A DNA stretch of 64,000 nucleotides from RHLJ01 sp040222455 (GCA_040222455.1 JAVKDD010000011.1:62001-126000), one strand, 5' to 3'; shown: positions 42,396-51,498, counted from the first letter of the stretch. Numbers and translations are program-made. Notes: generated from the letters alone by a model not told the origin.

Positions 42396-42815
42396 ATGCC
42401 AAAAACATTCAATTCGATTTGGGTACATGTAGTGTTCAGTACGAAAGAAAGAATTCCATATTTAACTTGGAATATTAGGGGGGAACTTTGTGATTGGATT
42501 AAAAAAGAGAGTTGGAAATCAGGGATCAATGTTGATGTTGTAAATGGAGTTAAAGATCATCTCCACGTTTTAATTAAATTAAAAACCACTCAAAATGTAG
42601 CTGAAGTTGTAAGTTTTATAAAAGGGGGTTCTTCAAAATGGCTTAATGAGAAATATAAATGGGAGAAAAGCTTTGCCTGGCAACAAGGATATGGTGTTTT
42701 TTCAGTAAGCCAGAATGATATTAACCAAGTAAGATCATACATTTTCAATCAGGAAAAGCATCACAAAATCAATACCTACACTACCGAGATAAGAGAACTA
42801 ATAAAGAAGAAATAA
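42396..42815 (+). CDS. REP-associated tyrosine (Y1 HUH) transposase
   Basis: 139 residues. The HUH motif is H-L-H in V-K-D-H-L-H-V-L-I-K-L. The Y1 nucleophile is most likely the tyrosine of V-R-S-Y-I-F-N-Q-E-K-H-H, and the Q-G-Y-G-V-F-S-V-S block is typical of IS200/RAYT-type TnpA. The full length is kept and the frame is intact, so the enzyme is probably active or recently active. Such enzymes cut and rejoin single-stranded DNA at hairpins. It is bracketed by 162-bp direct repeats that contain the hairpins, which fits a RAYT/REP unit or an IS200-like element with repeat ends. No tnpB is present. Confidence 0.92.
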   Translation: MPKTFNSIWVHVVFSTKERIPYLTWNIRGELCDWIKKESWKSGINVDVVNGVKDHLHVLIKLKTTQNVAEVVSFIKGGSSKWLNEKYKWEKSFAWQQGYGVFSVSQNDINQVRSYIFNQEKHHKINTYTTEIRELIKKK

Positions 42816-42824
42816 ATCATTTCG

Positions 42825-42986
42825 TTTGATTTATTGATTCGCTTATCACAACCCTAAAAAATTCAGGTACGCAAGCGAAGGGTTTTAATCCTTCGCAATA
42901 AAGTTGAGAATGTAATCTCGAAGAATAAGCACAGGTTGTAAGGAATTCGGTAAAATTCGGTCTTACCTCTTGTTACGAAGGAATGA
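42825..42986. repeat. RAYT-flanking direct repeat, copy B (162 bp)
   Basis: Same orientation as copy A, about 97% identical. Its hairpin gcgaagg/ccttcgc lies at 42875-42881 and 42890-42896. The copy ends at acgaaggaatga; the following bases (gtcattac) lack the second arm of the right-edge hairpin seen in copy A. Copy A starts and copy B ends without an obvious short target duplication. Confidence 0.93.
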
Positions 42987-43077
42987 GTCATTACTTTTGT
43001 TTACTTGAAAAGCTGGGAAATCAATCCTTCAAAACTCCTATATTTGGTTCTGAATCAAAATTCATATCTATACATAC

Positions 43078-44358
43078 ATGTTACTCAAAAATCTTCGTCC
43101 AGTAAGTAAAATCCATACAGGTAATGAGACCGTTGACCTCCGAATTGAAGATGGAATCATACAAGAAATTGGAGAAGGAATAAAACTAAAAGATGGGGAA
43201 GAGTTACATGATTTTAAAGGAGCGTATGTAAGTCCTGGTTGGATGGATATGCATATTCATTTACGCGAGCCGGGTTATGAACACAAAGAAACGATAAAAA
43301 CAGGCACGGATGCCGCAGCTTTTGGAGGATTTACAGCTGTAGCATGTATGCCGAATACAAATCCTGCTACACATACCAGAGATGTAGTAGAGTTCATCAT
43401 CAAAAAAGCAGAAGATACGGCTGTTCATGTACATCCCATTGGATGTGTTACCAAAGATCGTAAAGGAAAATCTATTGCTGAAATGGGAGATATGCAAGAT
43501 GGCGGTGCTGTCGCGTTCAGTGACGATGGAGATCCAGTGTATGATTCACAGGTGATGCGTGTTGCTTTAGAATATTCTTCTATGTTAGGAATGCCCATCA
43601 TCAATCATGAAGAAGATTTAGCTCTATCAAGACCAGGACACATGAACGAGGGCGCTGTGGCAACCAGGTTAGGTTTGGATGGAACACCTGGTATTGCTGA
43701 AGAAGTTATGATTGCCAGAGATATTTTATTGGCTGAATATACTGGCGGACATATTCATGTAGCGCATATCAGCACTAAAGAAGGAGTGGACTTAGTACGT
43801 AAAGGAAAAGCCAAAGGAGTAAACGTAACCACAGAAGTTTGTCCGCATCATTTTGATTTGACGGATGAAGAGATTGATCGCCAGAAATTTGATACAAACT
43901 TTAAAATGCATCCACCCCTTAGAACTCAGGTAGATGTAGATGCAATGATCGAAGGCCTAGTAGATGGAACTATCGATGCTATTTGTACCGATCATGCTCC
44001 TCACGCCATCGAAGAAAAAGAAGTAGAATTTATTTATGCTCCCAACGGAATTATTGGACTTGAAACGGCTTGGAGTATTTCTAATATGCGACTTTTTAAA
44101 ACGAAGATGCTAAATCTTCAGCAATTGGTAGAAAAGTTGAGCTACAACCCAAGAAGCATTTTGAGTTTGGAAGAATTGAGCTTAGAAGTCGGCTCGAAAG
44201 CAAATCTTACGTTTTTCAACACCGATGAAGAGTGGACTTTCGACAAAAAGAACGTTCGTTCAAAATCGAAGAATTCACCTTACTTAGATAAGAAATTAAC
44301 GGGTAGAGCCGTTGGGATTTTTAATAAAGGGAAATTGGTACTTAATACTCTTAAATAA
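43078..44358 (+). CDS. pyrC: Dihydroorotase
   Basis: 426 residues, class I dihydroorotase. Metal ligands are visible in D-M-H-I-H-L-R-E-P-G and in N-H-E-E-D, H-V-A-H-I-S-T and T-D-H-A-P-H. The K/T block G-G-F-T-A-V-A-C-M-P-N-T-N-P is canonical. It closes carbamoyl-aspartate to dihydroorotate in de novo pyrimidine synthesis. It is cytosolic and stands alone after the repeat/transposase unit; the other pyr genes are not in the window. Confidence 0.94.
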   Translation: MLLKNLRPVSKIHTGNETVDLRIEDGIIQEIGEGIKLKDGEELHDFKGAYVSPGWMDMHIHLREPGYEHKETIKTGTDAAAFGGFTAVACMPNTNPATHTRDVVEFIIKKAEDTAVHVHPIGCVTKDRKGKSIAEMGDMQDGGAVAFSDDGDPVYDSQVMRVALEYSSMLGMPIINHEEDLALSRPGHMNEGAVATRLGLDGTPGIAEEVMIARDILLAEYTGGHIHVAHISTKEGVDLVRKGKAKGVNVTTEVCPHHFDLTDEEIDRQKFDTNFKMHPPLRTQVDVDAMIEGLVDGTIDAICTDHAPHAIEEKEVEFIYAPNGIIGLETAWSISNMRLFKTKMLNLQQLVEKLSYNPRSILSLEELSLEVGSKANLTFFNTDEEWTFDKKNVRSKSKNSPYLDKKLTGRAVGIFNKGKLVLNTLK

Positions 44359-44460
44359 ATTTAGAAAGTGTTTCTGAGCGAAAGCGAAGGAACTTGGCGG
44401 ATATACAGCTAGATTTTTCGAAAATTTCCTAAGAATGACTTGTTTACAAATAACAATTTT

Positions 44461-45951
44461 ATGAAAAATATATTCCTAATTCTTCTATTTCTAATTCCCA
44501 GTTTAAACTGTAATGCTCAGGAATCCAATCAAAGCAAACCAGAAGAATTTACGCTGGTGACTTACAATGTAGAGAATCTGTTTGATGCAGATGGTTACGC
44601 TGTTTTCGATGATTACAAAACAACTGACCGAGATGGAAATGATCAATACACCAAAGAAGATGTATTGACAAAAATCCAGAATGTAATTAGGGTATTGAAA
44701 GAATACAATGAAGGAAAAGGTCCAGACATAGCCGTTCTAGTTGAATTGGAAAGTGATTACACTCCAACAGGTGAAGTCACATACGCCGATGCAGGTGATT
44801 TTTTGGGAAGATTTTCTTACACCACACTTGATGAAATGTTAGGGGATGATTTTGATGAGAATATAGCTGATTTACCTTCCGAATGGTTACTACTTAAAGG
44901 AATGGTTGACGCAGGAATGTGGAATTATCAGGTGGAAGTTGGTTATAGTGAAAAAGATGAAAAAGGACTTCCAATCACCACTCAAAAAACAGCCGTGTTT
45001 TCAAGGTTTCCAATATTGAAAGAGAAAACTCAGATTCATCCATTGGTACGAGCAAGACCCATTCTTGAAACCTGGATTGAAATTAATGGAAACGAGTTGA
45101 TCGTGTTTGCTAATCATTGGAAATCCGGCGCAAGTTCGTGGGAAATGGAACAAATCAGAATTCAAAATGCGGAAGTGTTGAGGGCGAGATTGGATGTTCT
45201 AACAGAAGAAAATCCTTCTATAGATTTCGTTTTAGCCGGTGATTTCAATTCTGATTACAATCAGAAGGAAAGATATGAATTTGAGAAAACAGCACTTGAT
45301 GATATTCTTGGTTCATCTGACACCCAAAATTTATGGTATTATTACCCCGTAACACAAAGAGGTTCAGACACTTATCGTGGATACTGGGGAACGTTGATGC
45401 AGATCATTATTTCCAAATCAATGTTGGATGATTCTGGATTTAGTTATGTAGATTATTCTTTTGAAAGAGGTGATTTTGGTTTTAACACTTTTAGTACTTC
45501 AGGAGAACCTAAGCGGTGGAGTTCTACATTTTCAGGAAGTGGTTATTCGGATCATTTACCGATAAGCATGAGATTTAAAATTGGAAGAGGAGGATCGGAG
45601 ATTACTGGTTCGTCTGATTTAGATGATGCCGAATGGCAACCTATTCCTGTTTCTTATAACATACCCACGGATTTTTTAACCGAAGCAGAATTTTCAGCAA
45701 CGGATCCAACAACTAATCAAGCATTCTTTAACGAGTACTTCTATCTCACTGCTACGGTAACAGATGATTTCGATTTTATAGTAAATGGAAGGACTTATGA
45801 TGTGTATACACCTTCCTTCCGATTAAATGAAGTGCTAAGTGAAATTAAAGGAACAAATACAGAAATTACCTTCTATGGAAGGTTTTCACAATTTAGAGGC
45901 AATTGGCAATTTGTGGTAGAAGATCCAAGCTTCATCGAGATTGGAGAATGA
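44461..45951 (+). CDS. Exported endonuclease/exonuclease/phosphatase family protein
   Basis: 496 residues from the ATG at 44461; an in-frame TTG at 44440 would lengthen the signal peptide's n-region. The signal peptide ends C-N-A-Q near residue 20. The EEP fold is clear: V-T-Y-N-V-E-N-L-F-D near the start, F-A-N-H-W-K-S-G, V-L-A-G-D-F-N-S-D-Y, and S-D-H-L-P-I near residue 370. A C-terminal OB-like region (about 395-496) follows. It would cleave DNA/RNA or phosphoesters outside the cytoplasm. Its TGA overlaps the next gene's ATG (ATGA). Confidence 0.86.
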   Translation: MKNIFLILLFLIPSLNCNAQESNQSKPEEFTLVTYNVENLFDADGYAVFDDYKTTDRDGNDQYTKEDVLTKIQNVIRVLKEYNEGKGPDIAVLVELESDYTPTGEVTYADAGDFLGRFSYTTLDEMLGDDFDENIADLPSEWLLLKGMVDAGMWNYQVEVGYSEKDEKGLPITTQKTAVFSRFPILKEKTQIHPLVRARPILETWIEINGNELIVFANHWKSGASSWEMEQIRIQNAEVLRARLDVLTEENPSIDFVLAGDFNSDYNQKERYEFEKTALDDILGSSDTQNLWYYYPVTQRGSDTYRGYWGTLMQIIISKSMLDDSGFSYVDYSFERGDFGFNTFSTSGEPKRWSSTFSGSGYSDHLPISMRFKIGRGGSEITGSSDLDDAEWQPIPVSYNIPTDFLTEAEFSATDPTTNQAFFNEYFYLTATVTDDFDFIVNGRTYDVYTPSFRLNEVLSEIKGTNTEITFYGRFSQFRGNWQFVVEDPSFIEIGE

Positions 45952-46604
45952 TTCTAGCTTACGAAACATCTACGGACGTATGCTCGGTTTCCTTTCAGAA
46001 TAAGAAAGGAGAAATCTTCGAAAAACGAATTCAGGGAAGAAGTGTCCATTCCGATCATGTGTTTCTGTTTACTAAAGAATTAATGACCGAGTTTGATTTC
46101 AAGATTAATGACCTGAATACGGTTTTAGTGAGTAATGGGCCGGGTTCATATACTGGACTTAGAATTGCAGCAAGCGCCATCAAAGGATTACTGTTTGGAA
46201 CTGATGTATCTTTATATGCCGTAAATACGCTTGCATCATTTGCGATGTGCTCAGGCGAAAAAAACGGAATTATCCACGCTATTATCGACGCCCGTAGAAC
46301 TCATGTTTATCATCAGTCTTTTAAGTTTGATAAGAAACTAATAACAACTTCAGAATCAAAGATTCTGGATATAAAAGACTTTCAAAAAGAACTCAAACCT
46401 GGACATAGTATTATTGGTACCGGAACAACTCGACTTGATAAAGATTTTTTAAATGAAGTGAATATTTTTGATGAACTTAATATTACAGCAAACGCACTTT
46501 TTAAGCTTTATCAACTTCCAAACTTCAATGAGTTTTGTATAAAAACTAAACCTGAAGAATTGAATCCCAACTATATTAGCAGTAGTCAGGTTAATAATAC
46601 TTAA
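45948..46604 (+). CDS. tsaB: tRNA threonylcarbamoyladenosine synthesis protein TsaB
   Basis: 218 residues from the ATG at 45948, which overlaps the upstream stop. M-I-L-A-Y-E-T-S-T starts the ASKHA fold, and N-G-P-G-S-Y-T-G-L-R-I-A-A-S is the TsaB hallmark. TsaB works with TsaD and TsaE to make the universal t6A37 tRNA modification. The C-terminal third is divergent, as is common. The longer frame opening at 45903 lies inside the previous gene and is not the likely start. Confidence 0.92.
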   Translation: MILAYETSTDVCSVSFQNKKGEIFEKRIQGRSVHSDHVFLFTKELMTEFDFKINDLNTVLVSNGPGSYTGLRIAASAIKGLLFGTDVSLYAVNTLASFAMCSGEKNGIIHAIIDARRTHVYHQSFKFDKKLITTSESKILDIKDFQKELKPGHSIIGTGTTRLDKDFLNEVNIFDELNITANALFKLYQLPNFNEFCIKTKPEELNPNYISSSQVNNT

Positions 46605-46727
46605 GAATGGCTTTATCAAAATCTATTGGATGAAGTTGTTTATTACATTCAATAAAGTAAGCGAGATTCCAATTCAGATTTAAGGCAAAGAATCTTTATT
46701 TTAACTGAAATAAGAAAAACGGAGTTT

Positions 46728-47573
46728 ATGTCCTGGTTTAAAAGAAAAGACGAAAATATTCAAACCAACGAGAAGAAGGAGATGCCGGAAGGTGTTTGGG
46801 TAAAAGTTCCAACAACCGGCGAGACTATTCATCGAAGGGAATTAGAAGAAAACCTTTTTGTTGATCCATTAAGTGGATATCATTTTCAAATTGGTAGCCG
46901 AGAATATTTCGATATCATTTTTGATAAGGGAAAGTTTAAAGAAATAGGTAACGATATATTACCTACAGATCCTCTCGAATTTACCGATCGGAAAAAATAT
47001 ACTGATCGCCTTGAAGACTCAACAAAAAAAACCGGACTTACCGATGCAGCACGTGTAGGCGTTGGAAAAATGGATGGCATTGATTTAGTTGTAGGTTGTA
47101 TGGACTTCAGTTTTATTGGAGGAAGCATGGGATCGGTTGTAGGTGAACGATTAGCTATTGCCATTGATCACGCTCGACAAAAGAAATTTCCATTGATTAT
47201 TATCTCACAAACGGGTGGTGCTCGTATGATGGAAAGTGTTCTCAGTTTAATGCAGATGGCTAAGACTTCTGCTAAACTAGCCCAACTTGACCAAGAAGGA
47301 ATTCCATTTATTTCTTACTTAACAAACCCAACTACAGGTGGAGTTACCGCAAGCTACGCAATGTTAGGTGATTTCAATGTGGCGGAACCTGGTGCTTTGA
47401 TTGCTTTTGCTGGTCCTAGAGTTGTGCGACAAACCATTGGACGTGATTTACCAGAAGGGTTTCAAACGGCTGAATATTTGCTCGAACACGGTTTCCTTGA
47501 TTTTATCGTGCCAAGAACAGAAATGAAAGCGAAGTTGACTCAGCTTTTAAAGCTTATTCTTCATAAAAAATAA
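46728..47573 (+). CDS. accD: Acetyl-CoA carboxylase carboxyltransferase beta subunit, zinc finger cysteines lost
   Basis: 281 residues of normal AccD length. The carboxyltransferase core is intact (S-Q-T-G-G-A-R-M-M-E-S, N-P-T-T-G-G-V-T-A-S, A-G-P-R-V-V-R-Q-T-I). In E. coli AccD the zinc finger is C27-x2-C30-x15-C46-x2-C49. Here the same positions read V27, T30, D46 and S49, while the surrounding residues (G-V-W-V-K, E-L-E-E-N-L, H-F) remain conserved. It transfers CO2 from carboxybiotin to acetyl-CoA with AccA, the first step of fatty acid synthesis. No accA is adjacent. The ATG at 46728 has no strong Shine-Dalgarno. Confidence 0.93.
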   Translation: MSWFKRKDENIQTNEKKEMPEGVWVKVPTTGETIHRRELEENLFVDPLSGYHFQIGSREYFDIIFDKGKFKEIGNDILPTDPLEFTDRKKYTDRLEDSTKKTGLTDAARVGVGKMDGIDLVVGCMDFSFIGGSMGSVVGERLAIAIDHARQKKFPLIIISQTGGARMMESVLSLMQMAKTSAKLAQLDQEGIPFISYLTNPTTGGVTASYAMLGDFNVAEPGALIAFAGPRVVRQTIGRDLPEGFQTAEYLLEHGFLDFIVPRTEMKAKLTQLLKLILHKK

Positions 47574-47649
47574 GCTCCTTTCTATCATTTTGCTCATAAA
47601 CATCTATGTGTGTTAATGAGTACCTTTACTTAAACAATTATAAGTGCCA

Positions 47650-47688
47650 AATGCCTAATGTTAAAAGAATTTTCTAACATTGGGCATT
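47650..47688. other. Long hairpin between accD and obgE
   Basis: aatgcctaatgtta (47650-47663) pairs with taacattgggcatt (47675-47688) with a single G-T mismatch over an 11-nt loop. It lies 27 nt upstream of the obgE start and no T-run follows, so it is either an RNA structure in the obgE leader or a decayed repeat. Confidence 0.6.
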
Positions 47689-47714
47689 GAACATTTAACA
47701 CTAAGAATTAAAGA

Positions 47715-48716
47715 ATGCGCTTCGCCGATTACGCTAAAATATATGTTACTGCAGGAAATGGAGGGGCTGGGTCTTCTCATTTCCGTAGAGAGAAATACAT
47801 TCCAAAAGGAGGTCCCGATGGAGGTGATGGAGGTAAAGGCGGAAGTATTGTTCTTAAAGGAAATGTTCAATTAAATACTATTCTAGATTTACGATATAAA
47901 AAATTTATAAATGCAAAACCCGGAGTAGACGGTTCCAAAAATAAAAGAACAGGTGCCGATGGTCCAGATATTATTCTAGAAGTACCACTAGGTACAGTCG
48001 CTTTTGATGCTGATACGCGAGAACGAATCGGTGAAATTACTGAAGATGACCAACAGCTTGTTATTGCCGAAGGTGGACAAGGTGGTTTAGGAAATTGGCA
48101 TTTTCGAAGCTCAACCAATCAAACTCCTCAATTTTCGCAACCTGGAAAACCTGGTGAAGAACGGATTGTAGAACTAGAACTTAAATTGATTGCCGATGTT
48201 GGGTTAGTTGGTTTTCCAAATGCCGGAAAAAGCACCTTACTTTCTGCGCTATCTGAAGCCAAGCCAAAAATAGCAGATTATCCTTTTACTACATTAGAGC
48301 CGAATCTAGGTGTGGTAAAATTCGCTGATTATCGAAGTTTTGTAATGGCTGATATCCCTGGAATTATAGAAGAAGCTCATCAAGGAAAAGGACTTGGAAT
48401 TCAGTTTTTAAGACATATTGAAAGAAATAATGTTCTTCTTTTTATGGTGAGTGCAGAAACGGATATTAACTATGAGTATAATGCACTATTAAACGAATTA
48501 AAATCCTATCGACCTGACTTGCTGGATAAACCCAGAGTGTTAGCAATTACTAAAATGGATTTAAAACAAGGATTTAAGTTAGAAGAAGAGTTGCATTTTA
48601 AAGATGAAATTTCCGTTATTCCTATTTCATCTGCTACTGGACATGGTGTTGATGAGTTAAGGGAAAAACTTTGGGAATACATTCAACATGCAAAAAATCT
48701 CGAATCAGAATCTTAG
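47715..48716 (+). CDS. obgE: GTPase ObgE/CgtA
   Basis: 333 residues. The glycine-rich Obg fold comes first (G-N-G-G-A-G-S-S-H-F-R-R-E-K, G-G-D-G-G-K-G-G, F-R-S-S-T-N-Q-T-P). The G domain from about 159 has G1 G-F-P-N-A-G-K-S-T, G3 D-I-P-G-I-I-E and N-K-x-D as T-K-M-D. It acts in 50S ribosome assembly and stringent-response signalling. No long C-terminal OCT domain is present. dprA overlaps its 3' end by 29 nt. Confidence 0.95.
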   Translation: MRFADYAKIYVTAGNGGAGSSHFRREKYIPKGGPDGGDGGKGGSIVLKGNVQLNTILDLRYKKFINAKPGVDGSKNKRTGADGPDIILEVPLGTVAFDADTRERIGEITEDDQQLVIAEGGQGGLGNWHFRSSTNQTPQFSQPGKPGEERIVELELKLIADVGLVGFPNAGKSTLLSALSEAKPKIADYPFTTLEPNLGVVKFADYRSFVMADIPGIIEEAHQGKGLGIQFLRHIERNNVLLFMVSAETDINYEYNALLNELKSYRPDLLDKPRVLAITKMDLKQGFKLEEELHFKDEISVIPISSATGHGVDELREKLWEYIQHAKNLESES

Positions 48717-49818
48717 AACAATCCTCGCACTTAGTCTTATATCAGGGCTAGGCTCAAAACGTATTAAACTTCTCGTTAAAGCATTTGATGAACCTGCCAA
48801 AATATTCAGACTCTCTAAATCAGAATTAAGAAGTGTTGAAAGTATTGGCGAGGCTTCAGCACTTTCAATACTTGCATTTAAGAGATGGGACGACGTAGAT
48901 CATATACTAAAAGAGACTGAAAAGAATAAATCTCAAATTGTTACCATTGCCGATGCTGAGTATCCAACATTATTGAAGCAGATTTACGATCCACCTGCAT
49001 TATTCTGGATAAAAGGGAATCGGGAAGTACTTTCTAAAGCTGGCGTTGGTGTAATTGGAACGCGAAATGCCACACCTTATGGCAAAAAAATGGCGGAAAA
49101 ATTATCCAAAGAAATGGGGGAGAAAGGACTGTGCATTTTTAGTGGATTAGCCCATGGAATTGATGCTATTTCACATAAAGCAGCACTTGACGTTGGCGCA
49201 CCAACGGTGGCGGTATTAGGTTCGGGAATTGATAATCTATATCCCAAAGAAAACGCAAGTTTAGCGAATCGAATTGTGAAAGAAGGTGGTGCTGTGATAA
49301 CAGAATTTCCACTTAGAACTAATCCAGATGCGGGTAATTTCCCAGTACGAAATAGAATTGTAAGTGGAATGAGTCTTGGTGTTTTAGTAGTCGAATCAGG
49401 AATTAAAGGTGGGAGCATGATAACTGCCGATCTTGCACTTGACCAAAACCGGGAAGTATTTGCTGTTCCTCATACTTTGGACAATTTATATGGATCAGGG
49501 TGCAATTATCTTATAAAAACTGGTGCTGCTAAGCTTGTACAAACGGTAGATGATATTCTTGAAGAACTTCCCATCGAGCAAGGAAAAAAAGCATCAATCA
49601 ATAAAAACAATTTTCCTGAGCCCAAACTTTGGAAAAATGAAGAATTGGATGATTTAAGTAAAAAGATTTGTGAGTTTCTTGAAAAAGGTGAAAGCCAAAT
49701 TGATGTAATGAGTGACGAGCTTGAAATTAATACGAGTCAATTATTAGTGACTCTTCTTCAACTTGAAATGAAAGAATTGGTTTTGCAGAAAGTTGGTAAG
49801 ATTTTTAGCCTTAAATAG
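48688..49818 (+). CDS. dprA: DNA-processing protein DprA
   Basis: 376 residues. An N-terminal HHH/SAM-like part (L-I-S-G-L-G-S-K-R-I-K-L-L) is followed by the Rossmann-like DprA core (G-V-I-G-T-R-N-A-T-P-Y-G, S-G-L-A-H-G-I-D-A-I-S-H, N-R-I-V-S-G-M-S, G-G-S-M-I-T-A) and a C-terminal winged-helix domain (about 305-376). DprA protects incoming single-stranded DNA and loads RecA during transformation. It overlaps obgE by 29 nt and is probably co-transcribed. No comEC or pilus genes are in the window. Confidence 0.93.
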   Translation: MQKISNQNLRTILALSLISGLGSKRIKLLVKAFDEPAKIFRLSKSELRSVESIGEASALSILAFKRWDDVDHILKETEKNKSQIVTIADAEYPTLLKQIYDPPALFWIKGNREVLSKAGVGVIGTRNATPYGKKMAEKLSKEMGEKGLCIFSGLAHGIDAISHKAALDVGAPTVAVLGSGIDNLYPKENASLANRIVKEGGAVITEFPLRTNPDAGNFPVRNRIVSGMSLGVLVVESGIKGGSMITADLALDQNREVFAVPHTLDNLYGSGCNYLIKTGAAKLVQTVDDILEELPIEQGKKASINKNNFPEPKLWKNEELDDLSKKICEFLEKGESQIDVMSDELEINTSQLLVTLLQLEMKELVLQKVGKIFSLK

Positions 49819-49948
49819 GTGGTATATAATTATGCCAAGAGTCGCTTTAATAGCAATGAATGCAACATCTAATAATACAAAGTTTACGTAATACTGTTTA
49901 AGGTGATTTTATAATTATTAAATATTTAGTCTAAAAAAATGGAGTTAA

Positions 49949-51163
49949 GTGAACAACCAACAACAAGAGCTTGAACGGTTATTAAATTTATCAGATTTTG
50001 ATTTAGACTATGGGTCGTTAGAACAAGAATTTATTCATTTAAGCAAACTTGCTGCACAAATAGCGGGAACAGAAATTTCTCAGCTAAATCTTATCGATAA
50101 TTATGTGCAGTGGTCAGTTTCTCAGATAGGTACAACCAATTTACAAACGCCCAGAGAAAAAACAATTTGCACATATACCGTTGAGGGAAATACTCCAATA
50201 GAAATTCCTGATCTGGGAAAGGATGAACGATTTCAAAACTTTGAAAGTGTAAAATCGGCAGGAGCAAAATATTATTATGGGATCCCATTAGTGTCAAAAG
50301 AAGGGTTTAGCATTGGTTCTTTATGTGTAATAAGTCTTAGTGAACTTAAATTGTCAAAAGAAAAAAAGGATTCTTTGGCCCTTCTTGCTGAGGAAGTAAT
50401 TCAGAGATTAGAAGTATTTAGAGAGATAAATAAATTAAAGAAAGAACGTTTTGAACTAAAAACAGCGAATCGTGAAATAGCGCATGATCTCAGAGGTATG
50501 ATAAATGGGATAATGGGGATTGGTGACTTAATAGAATTTGAAAATAAAGGGGAAAGTAGAGAAATAGAGAAATTCATAAAACTCCAAAAAGGAAGTTGTA
50601 GATCAATGGTAGAATATCTTGAAGATCTATTAGAAACGGAATCGGAAAACGGAGAAAATGATTTTACCAATTTAGAAAAACTATCTTCAAAGCTAGAAAG
50701 ACTGTATTCGCCACTGGCTGTAAAAAAAGGGATAGACTTTAAGGTATCGATCAATGAAAAGCACGATGACGTGCAATTTGAAAGCAGTAAAATACTTCAA
50801 ATACTTGGTAATCTAGTATCAAATGCAATGAAATTTACTCCCCAAAAAGGGGAAGTCTATGTAGACTTAAAGTTGATCAAGACAACTAAGAATAATGAAA
50901 AAATTAATCTGGATGAGTTTAGGTTAAAAATTTTAGTATCAGATTCTGGAGTAGGAATGAGTAAAGAAAAAATAGATGAGATTCTCAGAAATAGAGCAAT
51001 TTCTACAAAAGGTACTATCGGAGAAAAAGGATTTGGGTTAGGATTAAACCTGGTGCAACATCATATTGAAAAATTAAATGGTTCATTTGATATTGAATCA
51101 GACATAGAAAATGGTTCTACATTTAAAGTTACGATTCCTGTTAATACGCTAGTTGCTTATTGA
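49949..51163 (+). CDS. GAF domain-containing sensor histidine kinase
   Basis: 404 residues starting with GTG at 49949, supported by ggag at 49941-49944; the nearby ATG at 49939 is out of frame. Residues about 20-155 form a GAF domain. The H-box has H179 in E-I-A-H-D-L-R-G. The ATPase domain shows the N-box (L-G-N-L-V-S-N-A-M-K-F), G1 (V-S-D-S-G-V-G-M-S) and G2 (G-F-G-L-G-L-N-L-V). No transmembrane helix, so it is a cytosolic sensor. No response regulator gene is adjacent. The predicted promoter of the B12 receptor overlaps its stop codon. Confidence 0.88.
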   Translation: MNNQQQELERLLNLSDFDLDYGSLEQEFIHLSKLAAQIAGTEISQLNLIDNYVQWSVSQIGTTNLQTPREKTICTYTVEGNTPIEIPDLGKDERFQNFESVKSAGAKYYYGIPLVSKEGFSIGSLCVISLSELKLSKEKKDSLALLAEEVIQRLEVFREINKLKKERFELKTANREIAHDLRGMINGIMGIGDLIEFENKGESREIEKFIKLQKGSCRSMVEYLEDLLETESENGENDFTNLEKLSSKLERLYSPLAVKKGIDFKVSINEKHDDVQFESSKILQILGNLVSNAMKFTPQKGEVYVDLKLIKTTKNNEKINLDEFRLKILVSDSGVGMSKEKIDEILRNRAISTKGTIGEKGFGLGLNLVQHHIEKLNGSFDIESDIENGSTFKVTIPVNTLVAY

Positions 51164-51190
51164 CATTTTTGCAAACAAAGCATATTGTTG
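51160..51190 (+). promoter_or_regulatory. Candidate promoter of the cobalamin-regulated receptor
   Basis: ttgaca at 51160-51165 is followed, 17 nt on, by tattgttg at 51183-51190, which is close to the Bacteroidota TAnnTTTG -7 element as well as a weak -10 box. It lies right before the riboswitch and overlaps the kinase stop codon. Inference from motif spacing. Confidence 0.4.
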
Positions 51191-51191
51191 T

Positions 51192-51390
51192 GGCGCATAA
51201 GGTTTTTCTTGTTTAGGCAAGAAAATTAATAGGGAATCCGGTGGAAATCCGGGACTATCCCCGTAGCTGTAAGCTCTTAAAAGCGTTAACCAAATTTTGC
51301 CACTGTCCTTTTTGAGGTGACGGGAAGGCCGTTAACGTAGAGTAAGTCAGAAGACCTGCCTGATTGCAATTCTAATTATTCAGGCTTTCG
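51192..51390 (+). promoter_or_regulatory. Cobalamin riboswitch
   Basis: The leader of the TonB receptor gene contains the B12 riboswitch core: the conserved block at 51232-51272 (gggaatccggtggaaatc... to ctgtaa), gccactg at 51299-51305 and the B12 box agtcagaagacctgcc at 51345-51360. A hairpin gcctga/tcaggc (51358-51363 and 51380-51385) overlaps the end of the B12 box and could belong to the expression platform. In this class, bound adenosylcobalamin lowers expression of the uptake gene. About 110 nt separate it from the start codon and contain no clear U-tract terminator, so translational control is favoured. Confidence 0.93.
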
Positions 51391-51498
51391 GAGGAAGGGC
51401 CGGGGATGTTCCATTTGTCGGCTTACTGAGTTCGGCAGATTCCACGTTTCCACACTTTTTAACGAGAGCTCATAGGTTAACTTTTAAATTGAACAACC

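Noticed and set aside
42105..42986. Composite transposon with target-site duplication
   Set aside because: No short direct duplication was found at the outer edges, there is no tnpB or cargo gene, and the repeats look like REP units rather than IS copies.
49853..49912. A 19-codon frame between dprA and the histidine kinase
   Set aside because: Too short, no ribosome site, and no pattern suggesting a leader peptide.
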